Below, one piece after another: positions 17,875 to 27,900 of a stretch of 64,000 nucleotides of DNA (its first letter is position 1; every line of letters begins with the position of its first letter). The stretch is from Moheibacter lacus (GTDB lineage Bacteria > Bacteroidota > Bacteroidia > Flavobacteriales > Weeksellaceae). The notes beneath the pieces were generated by a model. It saw only the letters and a list, made by a program, of their open reading frames with translations, was not told the origin of the DNA and did no database searches. The DNA lies in NCBI RefSeq assembly GCF_014042165.1, contig NZ_JACDZE010000001.1:952595-1016594 (forward strand), read 5' to 3'. The translations under genes were made by a program, and so were the position numbers.

Positions 17875-18568
17875 CTGTTGCGTATTTAAGTCTTTCTAAG
17901 AATTTTTCTACTTCACCATTTCCGGCATTTGGATAATTGTCTGCCAGGATTTGGAAGTATTTCTGTGCATCAGCATTTTGTCCCAATTGGATCGCCAATT
18001 TCCCTGCTTTTGTGTAATATAGGGTTTGGATGGCTTCAACATTGGTTCCTTCAGCTGCTTTTACATAATAAGAAAGAGCTTCTTTTTCTTTTTTGGATTC
18101 AACCAAAGCATTTCCGATCATACCATTTTTCTGTGCAGTTAAAATTTCGTCATCAGAGGAAAATTTCTCCAACATCGAAACTGCAGATGCATAATCACCC
18201 AATTGATAATAAGCAATTCCGGCTTTGTAACGTGCGATGTTTCCGCCTTTTGTGCTTCCGTATTCATCTACGATTTGTTCATAACCTTGGAAACTTCCCG
18301 GACTTCCTTTTAGTGCCAAAAGGACAGAATCTTGTTTGAAAAACTCGTCTGCTTGTACCATTTCGGTAAATGCTTTTTCCGATTTCGGTTCCAAAACGGT
18401 TTTCAAATAAACGAAATAGCCGATGGCTACAAGAGCCAAAGCGCCTAGCACGCCTATGATGATTTTGGAATGTCTTTCAAAGAAATTTTCCGCTTTGTAA
18501 GCGGTTTCGTTCAAGCTATCCAAAACTTTTTCCGTAGTATATTCTTGTTTTTTTCTTGCTTTCGCCAT
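17858..18568 (-). CDS. Membrane-anchored tetratricopeptide repeat protein
   Basis: 236 residues: a short charged cytoplasmic N-terminus, one transmembrane helix (about 37-58, IIIGVLGALALVAIGYFVYL) and then a periplasmic TPR-type helical domain with YQLGDYASAVSML-like repeats. This resembles the YfgM/TPR_21 architecture, which links to envelope protein biogenesis. The precise partner is unknown. It precedes ribH with a 17-bp overlap and has the best-formed promoter in the window at 18591-18621. Confidence 0.85.
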   Translation of the reverse strand: MAKARKKQEYTTEKVLDSLNETAYKAENFFERHSKIIIGVLGALALVAIGYFVYLKTVLEPKSEKAFTEMVQADEFFKQDSVLLALKGSPGSFQGYEQIVDEYGSTKGGNIARYKAGIAYYQLGDYASAVSMLEKFSSDDEILTAQKNGMIGNALVESKKEKEALSYYVKAAEGTNVEAIQTLYYTKAGKLAIQLGQNADAQKYFQILADNYPNAGNGEVEKFLERLKYATGGNGK

Positions 18569-18590
18569 GGTGATTTGAATTTCAAGTCTG

Positions 18591-18621
18591 CAAAAATAGG
18601 CTTTTTTACAAATCCACCCAA
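18591..18621 (-). promoter_or_regulatory. Promoter of the TPR-ribH unit (TTG-N20-TATTTTTG)
   Basis: On the minus strand a TTG (18619-18621) is followed after 20 nt by TATTTTTG (18591-18598). This matches the flavobacterial TTG-N17-23-TAnnTTTG promoter. The -7 box ends 22 nt before the ATG at 18568. Confidence 0.55.
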
Positions 18622-18641
18622 ATTAGAAGTAAAAAATAAAA

Positions 18642-18675
18642 AACCCTCGATTTGGATTCTAACAAATTGAGGGTT
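18642..18675 (-). terminator. Rho-independent terminator after the small OMP gene
   Basis: The stem AACCCTC/GAGGGTT, extended by ATTTG/CAAAT with one bulge, is followed on the minus strand by a run of six T. It ends transcription coming from 18698-20837. Confidence 0.75.
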
Positions 18676-18697
18676 AATTTTTTAAGTTGAAATCAAA

Positions 18698-19294
18698 TTA
18701 AAAGAAATATCCGACCGATAAATTCAACAATTTTGAACGGTTTTCTGTTTCAAATCCCCAAGTATCTTGAACAAATTTGGAAGAATGTTTTCCAAACCCA
18801 AATTCGTATCGCAAATCAAAAACAAAGTTTTTTACGTTTAAACCTGTTCCCAATTGAAACCCGACGTTAAACTCATCTCTTTCAGCGTTTTGAACTCCGC
18901 TAAGCGAAATATCATCTTCGAAATAATAAGAAAATACCGGTCCTGCTTGAACATGAATCAATCCGGCAATAAAAGTTGTACCCAAATTGACCGGAACATC
19001 CATACGTCTTTTTCCTACTTCGAAAGAATTTCCATCTGGCGTGTCATATTCATTTTTAAATGAAGTATAGAGCAATTCTGGTTGGACAAAAAATCCACCG
19101 GCTTTGATCCTTACCATCGCTCCGGCTTGAAAACCAACCGAACCTTTCCCATGATCCTCATAGGTGTCATTTAGGGTTTTTACCACACCGTCATCTGCGT
19201 TAAAAACACCACCAACTTTGATTCCAAAAGAACTGTTTTGGGCATAGGTATTCAACGCCACCAGGGAGAACCCCAATAAAAATAACTTCTTCAT
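18698..19294 (-). CDS. Small outer-membrane beta-barrel protein (porin-like fold)
   Basis: 198 residues. A signal peptide (MKKLFLLGFSLVALNTYAQ) precedes alternating amphipathic strands typical of an eight-stranded OMP_b-brl barrel. It begins SFGIKVGGVFNADDG and ends with the aromatic C-terminal strand LLNLSVGYFF. The function is unknown. It starts 12 bp after the stop of the MlaF-type ATPase gene, in the place where an MCE (MlaD) gene is often found, and is followed by a terminator. Whether it serves the transporter is open. Confidence 0.8.
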   Translation of the reverse strand: MKKLFLLGFSLVALNTYAQNSSFGIKVGGVFNADDGVVKTLNDTYEDHGKGSVGFQAGAMVRIKAGGFFVQPELLYTSFKNEYDTPDGNSFEVGKRRMDVPVNLGTTFIAGLIHVQAGPVFSYYFEDDISLSGVQNAERDEFNVGFQLGTGLNVKNFVFDLRYEFGFGKHSSKFVQDTWGFETENRSKLLNLSVGYFF

Positions 19295-19305
19295 ATTTAC
19301 TACAT

Positions 19306-20088
19306 TTATTTTTTCAAATTTGCTTTTTCTTCCAATAGCACTTCACGCAATTTGGTAAAGAGCTTTGAAGAATAAACGAAATCTATGACCGCTTCATTGT
19401 CCGCCGTCAAAATTTCATTTTTATCACCTGACCATTCGAGGATTCCATTTTTAAGAAAAATGATGGTTTCGCCGATCTCCATCACGGAATTCATGTCGTG
19501 GGTATTGATGATGGTTGTGGTGTTATATTCGACCGTTAATTCATGCAAAAGTTGATCTATGACCATAGAAGTTTTTGGGTCTAGACCGGAGTTGGGTTCG
19601 TCCGCAAAAAGATATTTGGGTTTGTTGACGATGGCACGGGCGATTGCTACACGTTTTTGCATCCCACCGGAAATTTCGGATGGAAATTTTTTAAAAGACT
19701 CAGGTGTTAAATTGACCCGCGTCAAAACTTCTTCCGACCGATCGTTCATTTCTTTCATGTTCAAATTGGAGAACATCTCGAGCGGAAACCGAACATTTTC
19801 CAAAACCGTCATGGAGTCAAAAAGTGCACTTCCCTGGAAAACTGTTCCGATTTCGCCGCGTAATGCTTGGCGTTCTTCATAGCTGAATTTGGTTGTATCT
19901 CTTCCGTCAAACAGAATTTCGCCTGAAGTAGGCGTGATTAATCCGGTTAAACATTTTAGAAATACGGTTTTTCCTGAACCCGATTGTCCGATGATCAAAT
20001 TGGTTTTTCCGGTTTCAAAAACGGTGGAAATCCCTTTGAGCACCTCAATGTCTTCAAACTGTTTTTTTAAATTCTTTACCTCTATCAT
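19306..20088 (-). CDS. ABC transporter ATP-binding protein, MlaF type (MCE/Mla lipid transport)
   Basis: The start is the ATG at 20086-20088, which overlaps the permease TGA by one base (TGATG). A longer reading upstream lies inside the permease gene. 260 residues with Walker A GQSGSGKT, the signature SGGMQKRVAIARAIV, Walker B YLFADEPNSGLDP and the switch His in NTHDM. The sequence following the signature is characteristic of MlaF/Ttg2A ATPases that energise phospholipid movement between the inner and outer membranes. The C-terminal extension (FVYSSKLFTKLREVL) is also typical. Confidence 0.9.
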   Translation of the reverse strand: MIEVKNLKKQFEDIEVLKGISTVFETGKTNLIIGQSGSGKTVFLKCLTGLITPTSGEILFDGRDTTKFSYEERQALRGEIGTVFQGSALFDSMTVLENVRFPLEMFSNLNMKEMNDRSEEVLTRVNLTPESFKKFPSEISGGMQKRVAIARAIVNKPKYLFADEPNSGLDPKTSMVIDQLLHELTVEYNTTTIINTHDMNSVMEIGETIIFLKNGILEWSGDKNEILTADNEAVIDFVYSSKLFTKLREVLLEEKANLKK

Positions 20089-20837
20089 CAGCTCAAAATC
20101 GTTTGGGTTAACACTAAGTTTAGGATAATCAAAATAACCGATGTCCAAACTACGGCCGATGTACTGGAACGGCCTACTTCAAGAGAACCTCCTTTTACGT
20201 GGTATCCATAAAAAGCCGGAACCGTTGCGATGACAAAAGCGAAACAAACGGTTTTTACAAATGTATAGACAAAAAGTCGCGTTGCCATCGGCATCTGTAG
20301 TCCGATGATATAATCGGATTGGGACCACATTTGAGTGACTTCTCCGATTAAATATCCGCCAACCAAACCCATAGCGATACTGATCATGATCAAAATCGGA
20401 TTAAATAAAACGGCCGCCACGATTTTGGGCATTACCAAAAAGGAAGGAGAATTGATTCCCATGACATCCAGCGCATCGATTTGTTCGGTAACCCGCATGG
20501 TCCCGATGCTGGAAGCGATATACGAACCTACTTTACCAGCAAGGATTAGGGAAATAATCGTAGGAGAAAACTCCAAAATCAGTACAACTTTGGTCGCATA
20601 GGAAATGTAATAATCCGGAACCGGAATGTCGGCGCCCTGAAAATTTTGCGCCATCTGGATAGCGGTTACCGCACCCATAAAGAGAGAGATAAAAGCGACC
20701 AGACCCACGGAACTCATTCCTAAATCATAGACTTCCCGCATGATGAGTTTGCGAAATACTTTGGCTCCCTGTGGCTTTTTAAATACTTTTTTGAGGAACA
20801 AAAAATAGGCTCCTATAAATCCCAGCAGTTTTAACAT
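20088..20837 (-). CDS. MlaE-family ABC transporter permease
   Basis: 249 residues from the ATG at 20837, which gives the N-terminus MLKLLGFIGAYF typical of flavobacterial MlaE. An in-frame ATG at 20867 would add ten residues. Five or so membrane helices are present, with the family core VILEFSPTIISLILAGKVG and SSIGTMRVTEQIDALDVMG (the MlaE EQxxAL region). It forms the membrane part of an MCE-type lipid transporter with the overlapping ATPase gene. No MlaD-like MCE subunit is encoded beside it. Confidence 0.9.
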   Translation of the reverse strand: MLKLLGFIGAYFLFLKKVFKKPQGAKVFRKLIMREVYDLGMSSVGLVAFISLFMGAVTAIQMAQNFQGADIPVPDYYISYATKVVLILEFSPTIISLILAGKVGSYIASSIGTMRVTEQIDALDVMGINSPSFLVMPKIVAAVLFNPILIMISIAMGLVGGYLIGEVTQMWSQSDYIIGLQMPMATRLFVYTFVKTVCFAFVIATVPAFYGYHVKGGSLEVGRSSTSAVVWTSVILIILNLVLTQTILS

Positions 20838-20843
20838 ACCGTG

Positions 20844-20851
20844 CAAAATTA
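20844..20851 (-). promoter_or_regulatory. Candidate -7 box (TAATTTTG) close to the MlaE start
   Basis: TAATTTTG on the minus strand ends 6 nt before the ATG at 20837. This would produce a leaderless or nearly leaderless message and supports that ATG over the one at 20867. Confidence 0.3.
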
Positions 20852-20890
20852 GGATTTTTTTTGTCATCGGAGTTTTTTTAACTTTCGCAG

Positions 20891-21487
20891 ATGAATTGGA
20901 AGCCACTTGAAAAATTTTTGCCGGAGGGAGGGCTTGATTTTGTTGAAATTTGGTTGAAGGACATTCCACTTAAGTTGATCGTTAAAAATGCAAGGCGGAC
21001 GAAATTGGGTGATTATCGATTTGATCCACATTCAAAAAGACATCGAATCACCATTGATGGAACGTTAAAATCAGATGCGTTTTTTTTCGTTTTGACACAT
21101 GAAATTGCGCATTTGTTGGTTCAAATAGAATTTGGATCAAAAGTAAAACCCCATGGAGAGGAGTGGAAATCAACATTTGGGAAAATGCTTCAAGATTCCT
21201 TATCCATTTATGAATCAGATTTGAGAAACAGCATCTTTCGACATGCTTTAAATCCGAAAGCGAGCGTGGGAGCGGATAAACAATTGTTTCAAAAACTGTT
21301 TTTAAAAGAAAACCAGTTGGGGAATTTGGTTGAAAATTTAGGGGAAAACCAAAAATTCAGAATTGGAACACGGGTTTTTCAAAGAGGAAATAAGCGAAAA
21401 ATACGGTATATTTGCAAAGAGCTGAAAACAGGTCGTATGTTTTTGGTCAATGGGCAAGCAATAGTAGATGAAATAATCAACGAATGA
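20891..21487 (+). CDS. SprT-like zinc metalloprotease-domain protein
   Basis: 198 residues. The zinc-binding active site HEIAH (70-74) with the downstream ligand region HGEEW (88-92) defines a SprT-like metallopeptidase domain, related to the Spartan/SprT proteins that act on DNA-protein crosslinks. The C-terminal part (from about 155) is basic and lacks the four cysteines of the classical SprT zinc ribbon. It is transcribed divergently from mlaE and overlaps manC by 4 bp (ATGA), so translation is coupled although no functional link is obvious. Confidence 0.88.
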   Translation: MNWKPLEKFLPEGGLDFVEIWLKDIPLKLIVKNARRTKLGDYRFDPHSKRHRITIDGTLKSDAFFFVLTHEIAHLLVQIEFGSKVKPHGEEWKSTFGKMLQDSLSIYESDLRNSIFRHALNPKASVGADKQLFQKLFLKENQLGNLVENLGENQKFRIGTRVFQRGNKRKIRYICKELKTGRMFLVNGQAIVDEIINE

Positions 21488-22563
21488 ACAAAAATTACTT
21501 TGGGGTCATTATGGCTGGAGGTGTAGGGTCGAGATTTTGGCCATTAAGCACATCTGAATTTCCGAAACAATTTCATGATATTTTAGGAACGGGTCGTACT
21601 TTTTTGCAAAGTACGTTTGACAGGATGAAAAAAATCATTCCTACAGATCAAATTTACATCGTGACACTTGGCGAATATGTAGATTTGACGCTTCAGCAAT
21701 TGCCGGAAATAAATGAAAATCAGATTATTACAGAGCCTGTTGCGATGAATACTGCGCCTTGTAATCTTTATGCTGCCATATTGATCCATGAAATCAATCC
21801 GGAAGCCAACATTGTCGTTGCGCCTTCAGATCATTTGATTTTACAAGAAGATGTATTCATTGAAAAACTAAAATTAGCCTTACAAGAATCAGAAGAAAAG
21901 GAAGAGTTGATTACGCTTGGGATTCAACCGACTCGGCCAGATACCGGATATGGATACATTCAGTTTTTAGACAAAAAGAATTCGGAAGTAAAAAAAGTGA
22001 AAACTTTTACAGAAAAACCGGGAATAGAATTGGCGGAAGTGTTGTACAAATCGGGTGATTTTCTTTGGAACGCCGGGATTTTTATTTGGAAAGCATCCAC
22101 GATTTTAAATTCTTTTCAAAAATATTTGCCTGAAATGTTTGAATCTTTTGAAAAAATCCAAAACCCATTGAATTCTGAAAAGGGCAAGAAAGAAATCAAG
22201 TCGATTTATTCGCGTGTACAGATGATTTCGATCGACAACGGGATTTTGGAAAGAGCAGAAAATGTGTATGTGATTCCATCATCTTTTGGCTGGTCAGATT
22301 TGGGAACCTGGAAATCCCTTTATGAAATTTCCCCAAAAAATGGTGGAAATAATGTCAAACATGGGAAATATATTTTGACGTATAATACTAATGATTCTTT
22401 GATTTATTCGACTCAAAGAAAAGCGATTATCGTGGATGGTTTGGAGGATTATATCGTGGTCAATACGCGTAGGGCATTGTTGATCTGTCCGAAGGACAAA
22501 GACCAAGCCATCAAAGCATTTGTCAGCGATTTAAAGTTGAATAAAGGCGAGAAGTTTACTTAA
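21484..22563 (+). CDS. manC: Mannose-1-phosphate guanylyltransferase
   Basis: 359 residues, monofunctional (no phosphomannose isomerase domain). The nucleotide-binding signature AGGVGSRFWPLS (11-22) with PKQF, the FTEKP motif and GWSDLGTW identify a GDP-mannose pyrophosphorylase. It makes GDP-mannose from GTP and mannose-1-phosphate for surface polysaccharide or glycoprotein synthesis. It overlaps the SprT-like gene start-to-stop by 4 bp, and its stop overlaps the convergent cupin gene by 4 bp (TTAA). Confidence 0.95.
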   Translation: MNKNYFGVIMAGGVGSRFWPLSTSEFPKQFHDILGTGRTFLQSTFDRMKKIIPTDQIYIVTLGEYVDLTLQQLPEINENQIITEPVAMNTAPCNLYAAILIHEINPEANIVVAPSDHLILQEDVFIEKLKLALQESEEKEELITLGIQPTRPDTGYGYIQFLDKKNSEVKKVKTFTEKPGIELAEVLYKSGDFLWNAGIFIWKASTILNSFQKYLPEMFESFEKIQNPLNSEKGKKEIKSIYSRVQMISIDNGILERAENVYVIPSSFGWSDLGTWKSLYEISPKNGGNNVKHGKYILTYNTNDSLIYSTQRKAIIVDGLEDYIVVNTRRALLICPKDKDQAIKAFVSDLKLNKGEKFT

Positions 22564-23432
22564 TCGGTTTTAATTCCTAACTTTTTATGGGCTTTACGAT
22601 ACGCCCATTTTTCTTTAAAGTCAATCCATTTCTGACCACGGAATTTACGGATGTAATAATCCAAATGCCGCATAAAGAAAACATTGTACATCATACCCAG
22701 AAAACGCCTTGGATCCTGCGGTAAAGCGCGCAATGACATGGAAAATCCGCCGTTTATATAGGAAATATAATGCCACCATTCACCCGGAATATACAGCGCA
22801 TCACCGTGGTGCATATTGGCTTCAAAACCCTGCGCATTTTTCAGTGCCGGGAATTTCTCAAAGTCGGGATTGTTCATATCGATGGTTTCGATGTTGCAAA
22901 TGGACATGGGAACCTTATACAAATTTGTATTTTGCTCAGGCCCAAACAATAACACGCGTTTATGTCCTTCGAAATGGATATGCAGATTGTCTCCCAAATC
23001 GATATCATAATGCATAAAAGTATGCGCTTTGCTTCCTCCAAAAAACAAAGCCGGAATGCGTTTGAAATAATTCATCCCTATGTCCGGATATTCGAAATCC
23101 TTTTCCAGCTGAGGAAGATTGTCTTTGACCATATAGAAAAAAATGCGGAGATCGGTCGGTTCGTTGCGCAATTTATCGATGTATTCACTCATTTTCATGT
23201 GCGCAACCGGCTCATACGAACTTTTATTTCCTTTAGTTGGCTCGTTGTTATAAAGCGGAACAATTTGGTCGCCGGCGATTTCTTTCAGATAATCAAACCG
23301 CCATTTTTCATTCCAATCGTCCGTCAAACCTTCGATCAAAACAGGTCTTTTCTTTTTCAGATAATTTTTCACAAAATCCTCTTTTGATATTCCTTTTACG
23401 CGATCTACCGGTTGTAAATTGAACTTCCCCAT
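22560..23432 (-). CDS. Cupin-like (JmjC-type) Fe(II)/2-oxoglutarate dioxygenase family protein
   Basis: 290 residues. The Cupin_8/JmjC metal triad H-x-D...H is visible as His141 and Asp143 (MHYDIDLGD) and His221 (GEWWHYISY), with the 2-oxoglutarate-binding Lys expected near HFEGHKRVLLFGPE. Relatives (FIH-like) hydroxylate protein or small-molecule substrates in the cytoplasm. The target here is unknown. It is separated by 10 bp from the upstream FAD oxidoreductase gene and probably shares its transcript. Confidence 0.88.
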   Translation of the reverse strand: MGKFNLQPVDRVKGISKEDFVKNYLKKKRPVLIEGLTDDWNEKWRFDYLKEIAGDQIVPLYNNEPTKGNKSSYEPVAHMKMSEYIDKLRNEPTDLRIFFYMVKDNLPQLEKDFEYPDIGMNYFKRIPALFFGGSKAHTFMHYDIDLGDNLHIHFEGHKRVLLFGPEQNTNLYKVPMSICNIETIDMNNPDFEKFPALKNAQGFEANMHHGDALYIPGEWWHYISYINGGFSMSLRALPQDPRRFLGMMYNVFFMRHLDYYIRKFRGQKWIDFKEKWAYRKAHKKLGIKTD

Positions 23433-23442
23433 GATGATAAAA

Positions 23443-24984
23443 TTATGGATTTCTCTCCAAATTATAAGCCGAATTGATTTTATCGATCAAATGTTTTCGA
23501 CCAATTAATTCCGAACAAGTCAAAATCGCACCGATTGTAACGCCTAAAATCCCGTGCATACTGATGCATTGGCCTGTTAGAAATAGATTAGGAATTTTGG
23601 TGCGTGGAGGTAAATAGTTTTTCAATGGAAAATCGGCGTCCTTTGTAAATCCATACATGCAACCGGAAGTACTTCCTATATAATCTCTGTAAGTAAGTGG
23701 CGTTGCGACATAGGTTGACTGAATACAATCGCGGATGTTTGGAAATTTTTTCTCTAATTCTTTAATTAAGACCTCCGTTTTTTCTTCCTTGAAACGTTCA
23801 TATTCACTACCCCTTTCATCTTTTTCCGCTACGGTATTGAAAGTGTCCTTCCATTTCTCCACTTCCTCATAGCGCATATAGGTCAAAACACTGATTCCAT
23901 CTGCCCATCCATCATTTTCCGATTTGGCACTGAAGGAAACCATATAACTTTCAGGCCAATTTTTTTCTTCATAATCGATACTTGACCAAACTTTTTCTTC
24001 ATTTTTAAAATGATAATAATTGTGTTTCAAATAAGGAAAAGAATTGGTTTTCAGTGTGATATACAAACTAAATGACGAAATAGTGTCTTCTGATTCATTG
24101 ATTCTCCGTTTATAGGATTTACGCAAAGGAAAGTTTTCTATGAGCTCAAGTGTCTTTTTTGGGTCGATGTTGGAAATAAATCGTTTGCCTTTATAAATAG
24201 AACCATCCGCTGTTTTCACAAATTCAACTAAACCATTTTCATTCACAGAAATCGAAGTAATTTTTTTGTGTTTCAAAACTTTTCCGCCTAAATTTCGAAT
24301 TTCTTTGATCAATAATTTCGAAATCTGACTTCCACCGTTTACACATCGCCAAGCGCTTTCAATATAGGAGTTGATCGAGAGCGAATGGACATAAAAAGGC
24401 GTTTTATTCTGGATGCCGGCATAGAGAAAATTGGTGCCGGCGAGAACCGCTTTTAGTTTTTTATTTTCTGTCAATTCGTCGATGACTTCGCTTGCTTTTA
24501 GTAACATCAAATCCTCATTTGAGACCGGTTTTTCATCCAATTCGACTTTATACAACGGAAAACTTTCGCAGATCAAGTTCATTTTTTCGACATAGGTTTT
24601 GATCGCAGCTTCCTCATTTGGGAAAAATTGAGAAAGTTGTGCTACAAAGTTGTCAGCGCCTTGCGCAAAAGGATATTCGTTTGGATCATCATCAAAAGTT
24701 ACAAAATCGTATCCGTCGATGTCCATACGCTGCATTTTCAATTTGTCTGAAATGCCGAGATAGTGAAAATATTTGTGCAGGTTTTGTCCTGGCAAAAGAC
24801 CGCCGATGTAATGGACACCCGTATCAAAAATGATTTTGTCGCGAGAAAAAGTTTGTAGGTTTCCACCGAATTGTTGGTTTTTTTCCAGCACCAAAACACT
24901 CAAACCTTCGCGTGCGAGAATATTGGCGCAAACCAAACCGCCCAAACCACTGCCTATGATGATGATATCAAATTCTTCCTGCAT
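23443..24984 (-). CDS. CrtI/CrtISO-type NAD(P)/FAD-dependent oxidoreductase
   Basis: 513 residues. The N-terminal dinucleotide-binding motif IIIIGSGLGGLVCANIL, the second motif LVLEKNQQFGGNLQTF and the C-terminal FAD motif (LFLTGQCISMHGILGVTIGA) match the phytoene desaturase/carotenoid isomerase superfamily. The start overlaps the end of the MMPL/acyltransferase/methyltransferase gene by 17 bp. This pair recurs in flavobacterial flexirubin or aryl-polyene-type lipid pigment loci, so the substrate may be a polyene acyl chain and not a carotenoid. That assignment is inference. Confidence 0.9.
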   Translation of the reverse strand: MQEEFDIIIIGSGLGGLVCANILAREGLSVLVLEKNQQFGGNLQTFSRDKIIFDTGVHYIGGLLPGQNLHKYFHYLGISDKLKMQRMDIDGYDFVTFDDDPNEYPFAQGADNFVAQLSQFFPNEEAAIKTYVEKMNLICESFPLYKVELDEKPVSNEDLMLLKASEVIDELTENKKLKAVLAGTNFLYAGIQNKTPFYVHSLSINSYIESAWRCVNGGSQISKLLIKEIRNLGGKVLKHKKITSISVNENGLVEFVKTADGSIYKGKRFISNIDPKKTLELIENFPLRKSYKRRINESEDTISSFSLYITLKTNSFPYLKHNYYHFKNEEKVWSSIDYEEKNWPESYMVSFSAKSENDGWADGISVLTYMRYEEVEKWKDTFNTVAEKDERGSEYERFKEEKTEVLIKELEKKFPNIRDCIQSTYVATPLTYRDYIGSTSGCMYGFTKDADFPLKNYLPPRTKIPNLFLTGQCISMHGILGVTIGAILTCSELIGRKHLIDKINSAYNLERNP

Positions 24985-27900
24985 GTTTGTTTTTAAAAAT
25001 CGTCAAATTCTTTTCGGAAAAAAATAATTCCCATTCGTCTAAATTAACAGATTTTTTAAATCGGTTCCTTAATTGCTCATTGTGGACAATCACAAAATCC
25101 CCAACCGTAAACAAATCGGGAGATTTGGAGTGAAACTGTACCGGAAAACGGTTTACGCTAAATGTGTTTTGAGCAATTTGAATTTTTTCCGCATCTTCAT
25201 CCCAAGCTTCTACTACTCTGAAAGCCGAATCATATACGAATAAAAAATCCAAAACACCATAACCACAACCCAAATGTAAAATTCGGGCACGAACCGGAAG
25301 GATAGAAAGGATCTTATGATACAATTTTTTATGGGTTTCATAGTCCGATTTGAATTCCTTTTGGATAAACTTTGGTTTGTATATATAGTTGAATTTCAAT
25401 TTGTTTCGGAAATAATTTTCATCTTCGTCAACTCTTTTTAATTCGATGAATTTTTCTTTGAAATAGTGGCTGATTTTTTTCGTTCTTTCTGAATAATTCT
25501 TTCCCCAGCTATCATCGTCGTGGCGGATCACTGGAAGGAATTCCAAAGTCAGTTTTCCTGATTTGAGCAAATTATCATTTTTTGGCAATCGATCCGAATT
25601 TCCACGCACCAAAACAGGCTGAATATCCAATTTCAATTTCTCCGAAAGATAAAAAGCACCTTTGTGAAAACGCTGAATGGCAGAAGTCATCGAACGAGTT
25701 CCTTCCGGAAAAATAATGATGGAATAACCCTCTCTGATTTTTGCTTCCAATTCTTGGGTTTCTTCCTCCAAATTCTCTGAAGCCGAATAAAACCCAGCCA
25801 TTTGGATGGCTTTTCCGAAGAATTTGGATTTTAAAACACGGTTGTTGACCATAAAAATCAACCGATTGTGCAACATACCCATCGTAGGCGTATCCAACTG
25901 AGAAGTATGGTTGGCGATGATGATTTTGGGCGAACTGAAATCCAAATTTTCCTTTCCGATTTTCCGAATCGGAATAAAAGGTGTTCCATACATCAAAATC
26001 CAAAAATAACGCTGCATCACACTATGAAATGCTCCGAATTTTTTCTTTTTACTCACCGGAATGATCGGCAGAAAAATTTGCGCCAATAGATTCAAAATAA
26101 ATCCGGCGATAAAGAAATACCCAAACGTGAAAAAAGTATAAATCACCCCAAGAATCGTTCGCGGCGTATTGCCTTTGTCTTGCGGCTTTTGGATAAAAAA
26201 TCGGAACAACCAAGGCTGAATCGTAAATGACATCAAGACCACCACCGTCAATCCGATGATTGGAATCCATGAAATCGAATAAATCGCCGGATGTTTGGCA
26301 AAAACCAAAACACCGAAACACAAAATCGTAGCGATTGCCGACATCAAAATGCCCGATTTAAAAGCAGGCATTTCATCGGTTCCGTAGGTATATTTTTCGA
26401 TCAAACCGCGTGTAACGAAAATCGAATAATCCACACCCAAACCGAAAATCAAGGTGGTAATGATGATGTTGAAAGCATTAAAATTCAACCCAAAAACACC
26501 CATCATTCCGAGAGTCACCAGCCATCCGGCAAAAATTGGGATGTTGGTGATGAGCGTTAATTCCAGCGAACCAAAAAACAAAAACAGGATGACGAAAATG
26601 ACGATCGACGAAATGAAGAATAATTTGTCAAAATCCGCTTCCAAATTGGATAAAAAAGTTTCGGACAACTGTTTTCTATCGATGACCAAAGTGTTTTGAC
26701 TTGAAGAGAATTCGTTCAAAACCTTTTCCAAATCTTTATTGTCTGTCTTTAAAGAGGATGTAATTGTAACCAAACCTTCATCGGACTTTACGAATTCATT
26801 TAAAAACAAATCATTTAAAAGCTCATTTTCCGCTAAATTTTCAGGAACAAAATCTTCATTTAGCCTTGCATAAAACGGTGCAAATGTATTTTCTTTAAAA
26901 CCGTATTTTCTGCCTTCCGAAATCAATTGATTTTGGAGTTTTTCTTTACGTTCTTCTGTCCAGAATGCATTCCATCGTTTGATTTTTTCTTCTTGTTGTT
27001 CGGAGGAAAGAAGAATTCCGCCGATGGATGAAAACGAAAGAATTTCGTTTTGGTTTTCGGCCTTTTCCAGTTTATTGAACAATTCAGAATTGGCTTGTAA
27101 AGCTTCTTCGAAATCTTTACCGTAAGCAGCGATGTAAATGGATTTAGAAGAATAATCATTGAGATTATCCAATTCACTTTCAGCGCTTTTTAAATCATCC
27201 GGCATATAATTCAGTTTGTTCAAATCGTTTTCAAAACCTACATTTTGATACGTAAACAAACTAATGATAATCAGTAAAATAGAAAAACCGAGAAAGAATT
27301 TATTTCGATCAAATTGATACGAAGCCAATTTATCAATAAACGTATTTTGTTTTACTTCCAATGTGTTTTTTGGCGAATAAACCTGCGGAACAAACAATAA
27401 GGCAAAAACCGCAGCCCCAAGCACACTGACCGCCGCAAAAACACCTAAATCTTTCAATACATCGGATTTCAAAAACAACAAAACCAAAAAATCGGCAGCC
27501 GTAAAAACCGCACAAATCAACAATGGTTTTACCGTGCTTTTGAACAATTTTGAAATGTCGCCCGTACTTCGGTAATGGCTTAAAATATGCAAGGAATAAT
27601 CCAGCGTCAATCCCAATAGCACAGAACCAATTCCGATGGAAATCGCCGAAATTGTTCCTTTTAAAAAGTATAAAACCGCCATACCGAGCAAACTCCCAAA
27701 AATCGCCGGAACGATGATGATCAGCGGAATGTAGGGTTTTCGATAGAAATAAATAAACAAGGCAAACAGCAAAATAACCGAGATGGAAAGCGTCAAAATG
27801 ATGTCGTTTTTGATGCGTTGGGCATTGGCAACAGAAACAGGCGTTGCACCGAAGTAATTGGCGCTAACTTCTTCTTTTTTGAATTCGGTATTTAATTTTT

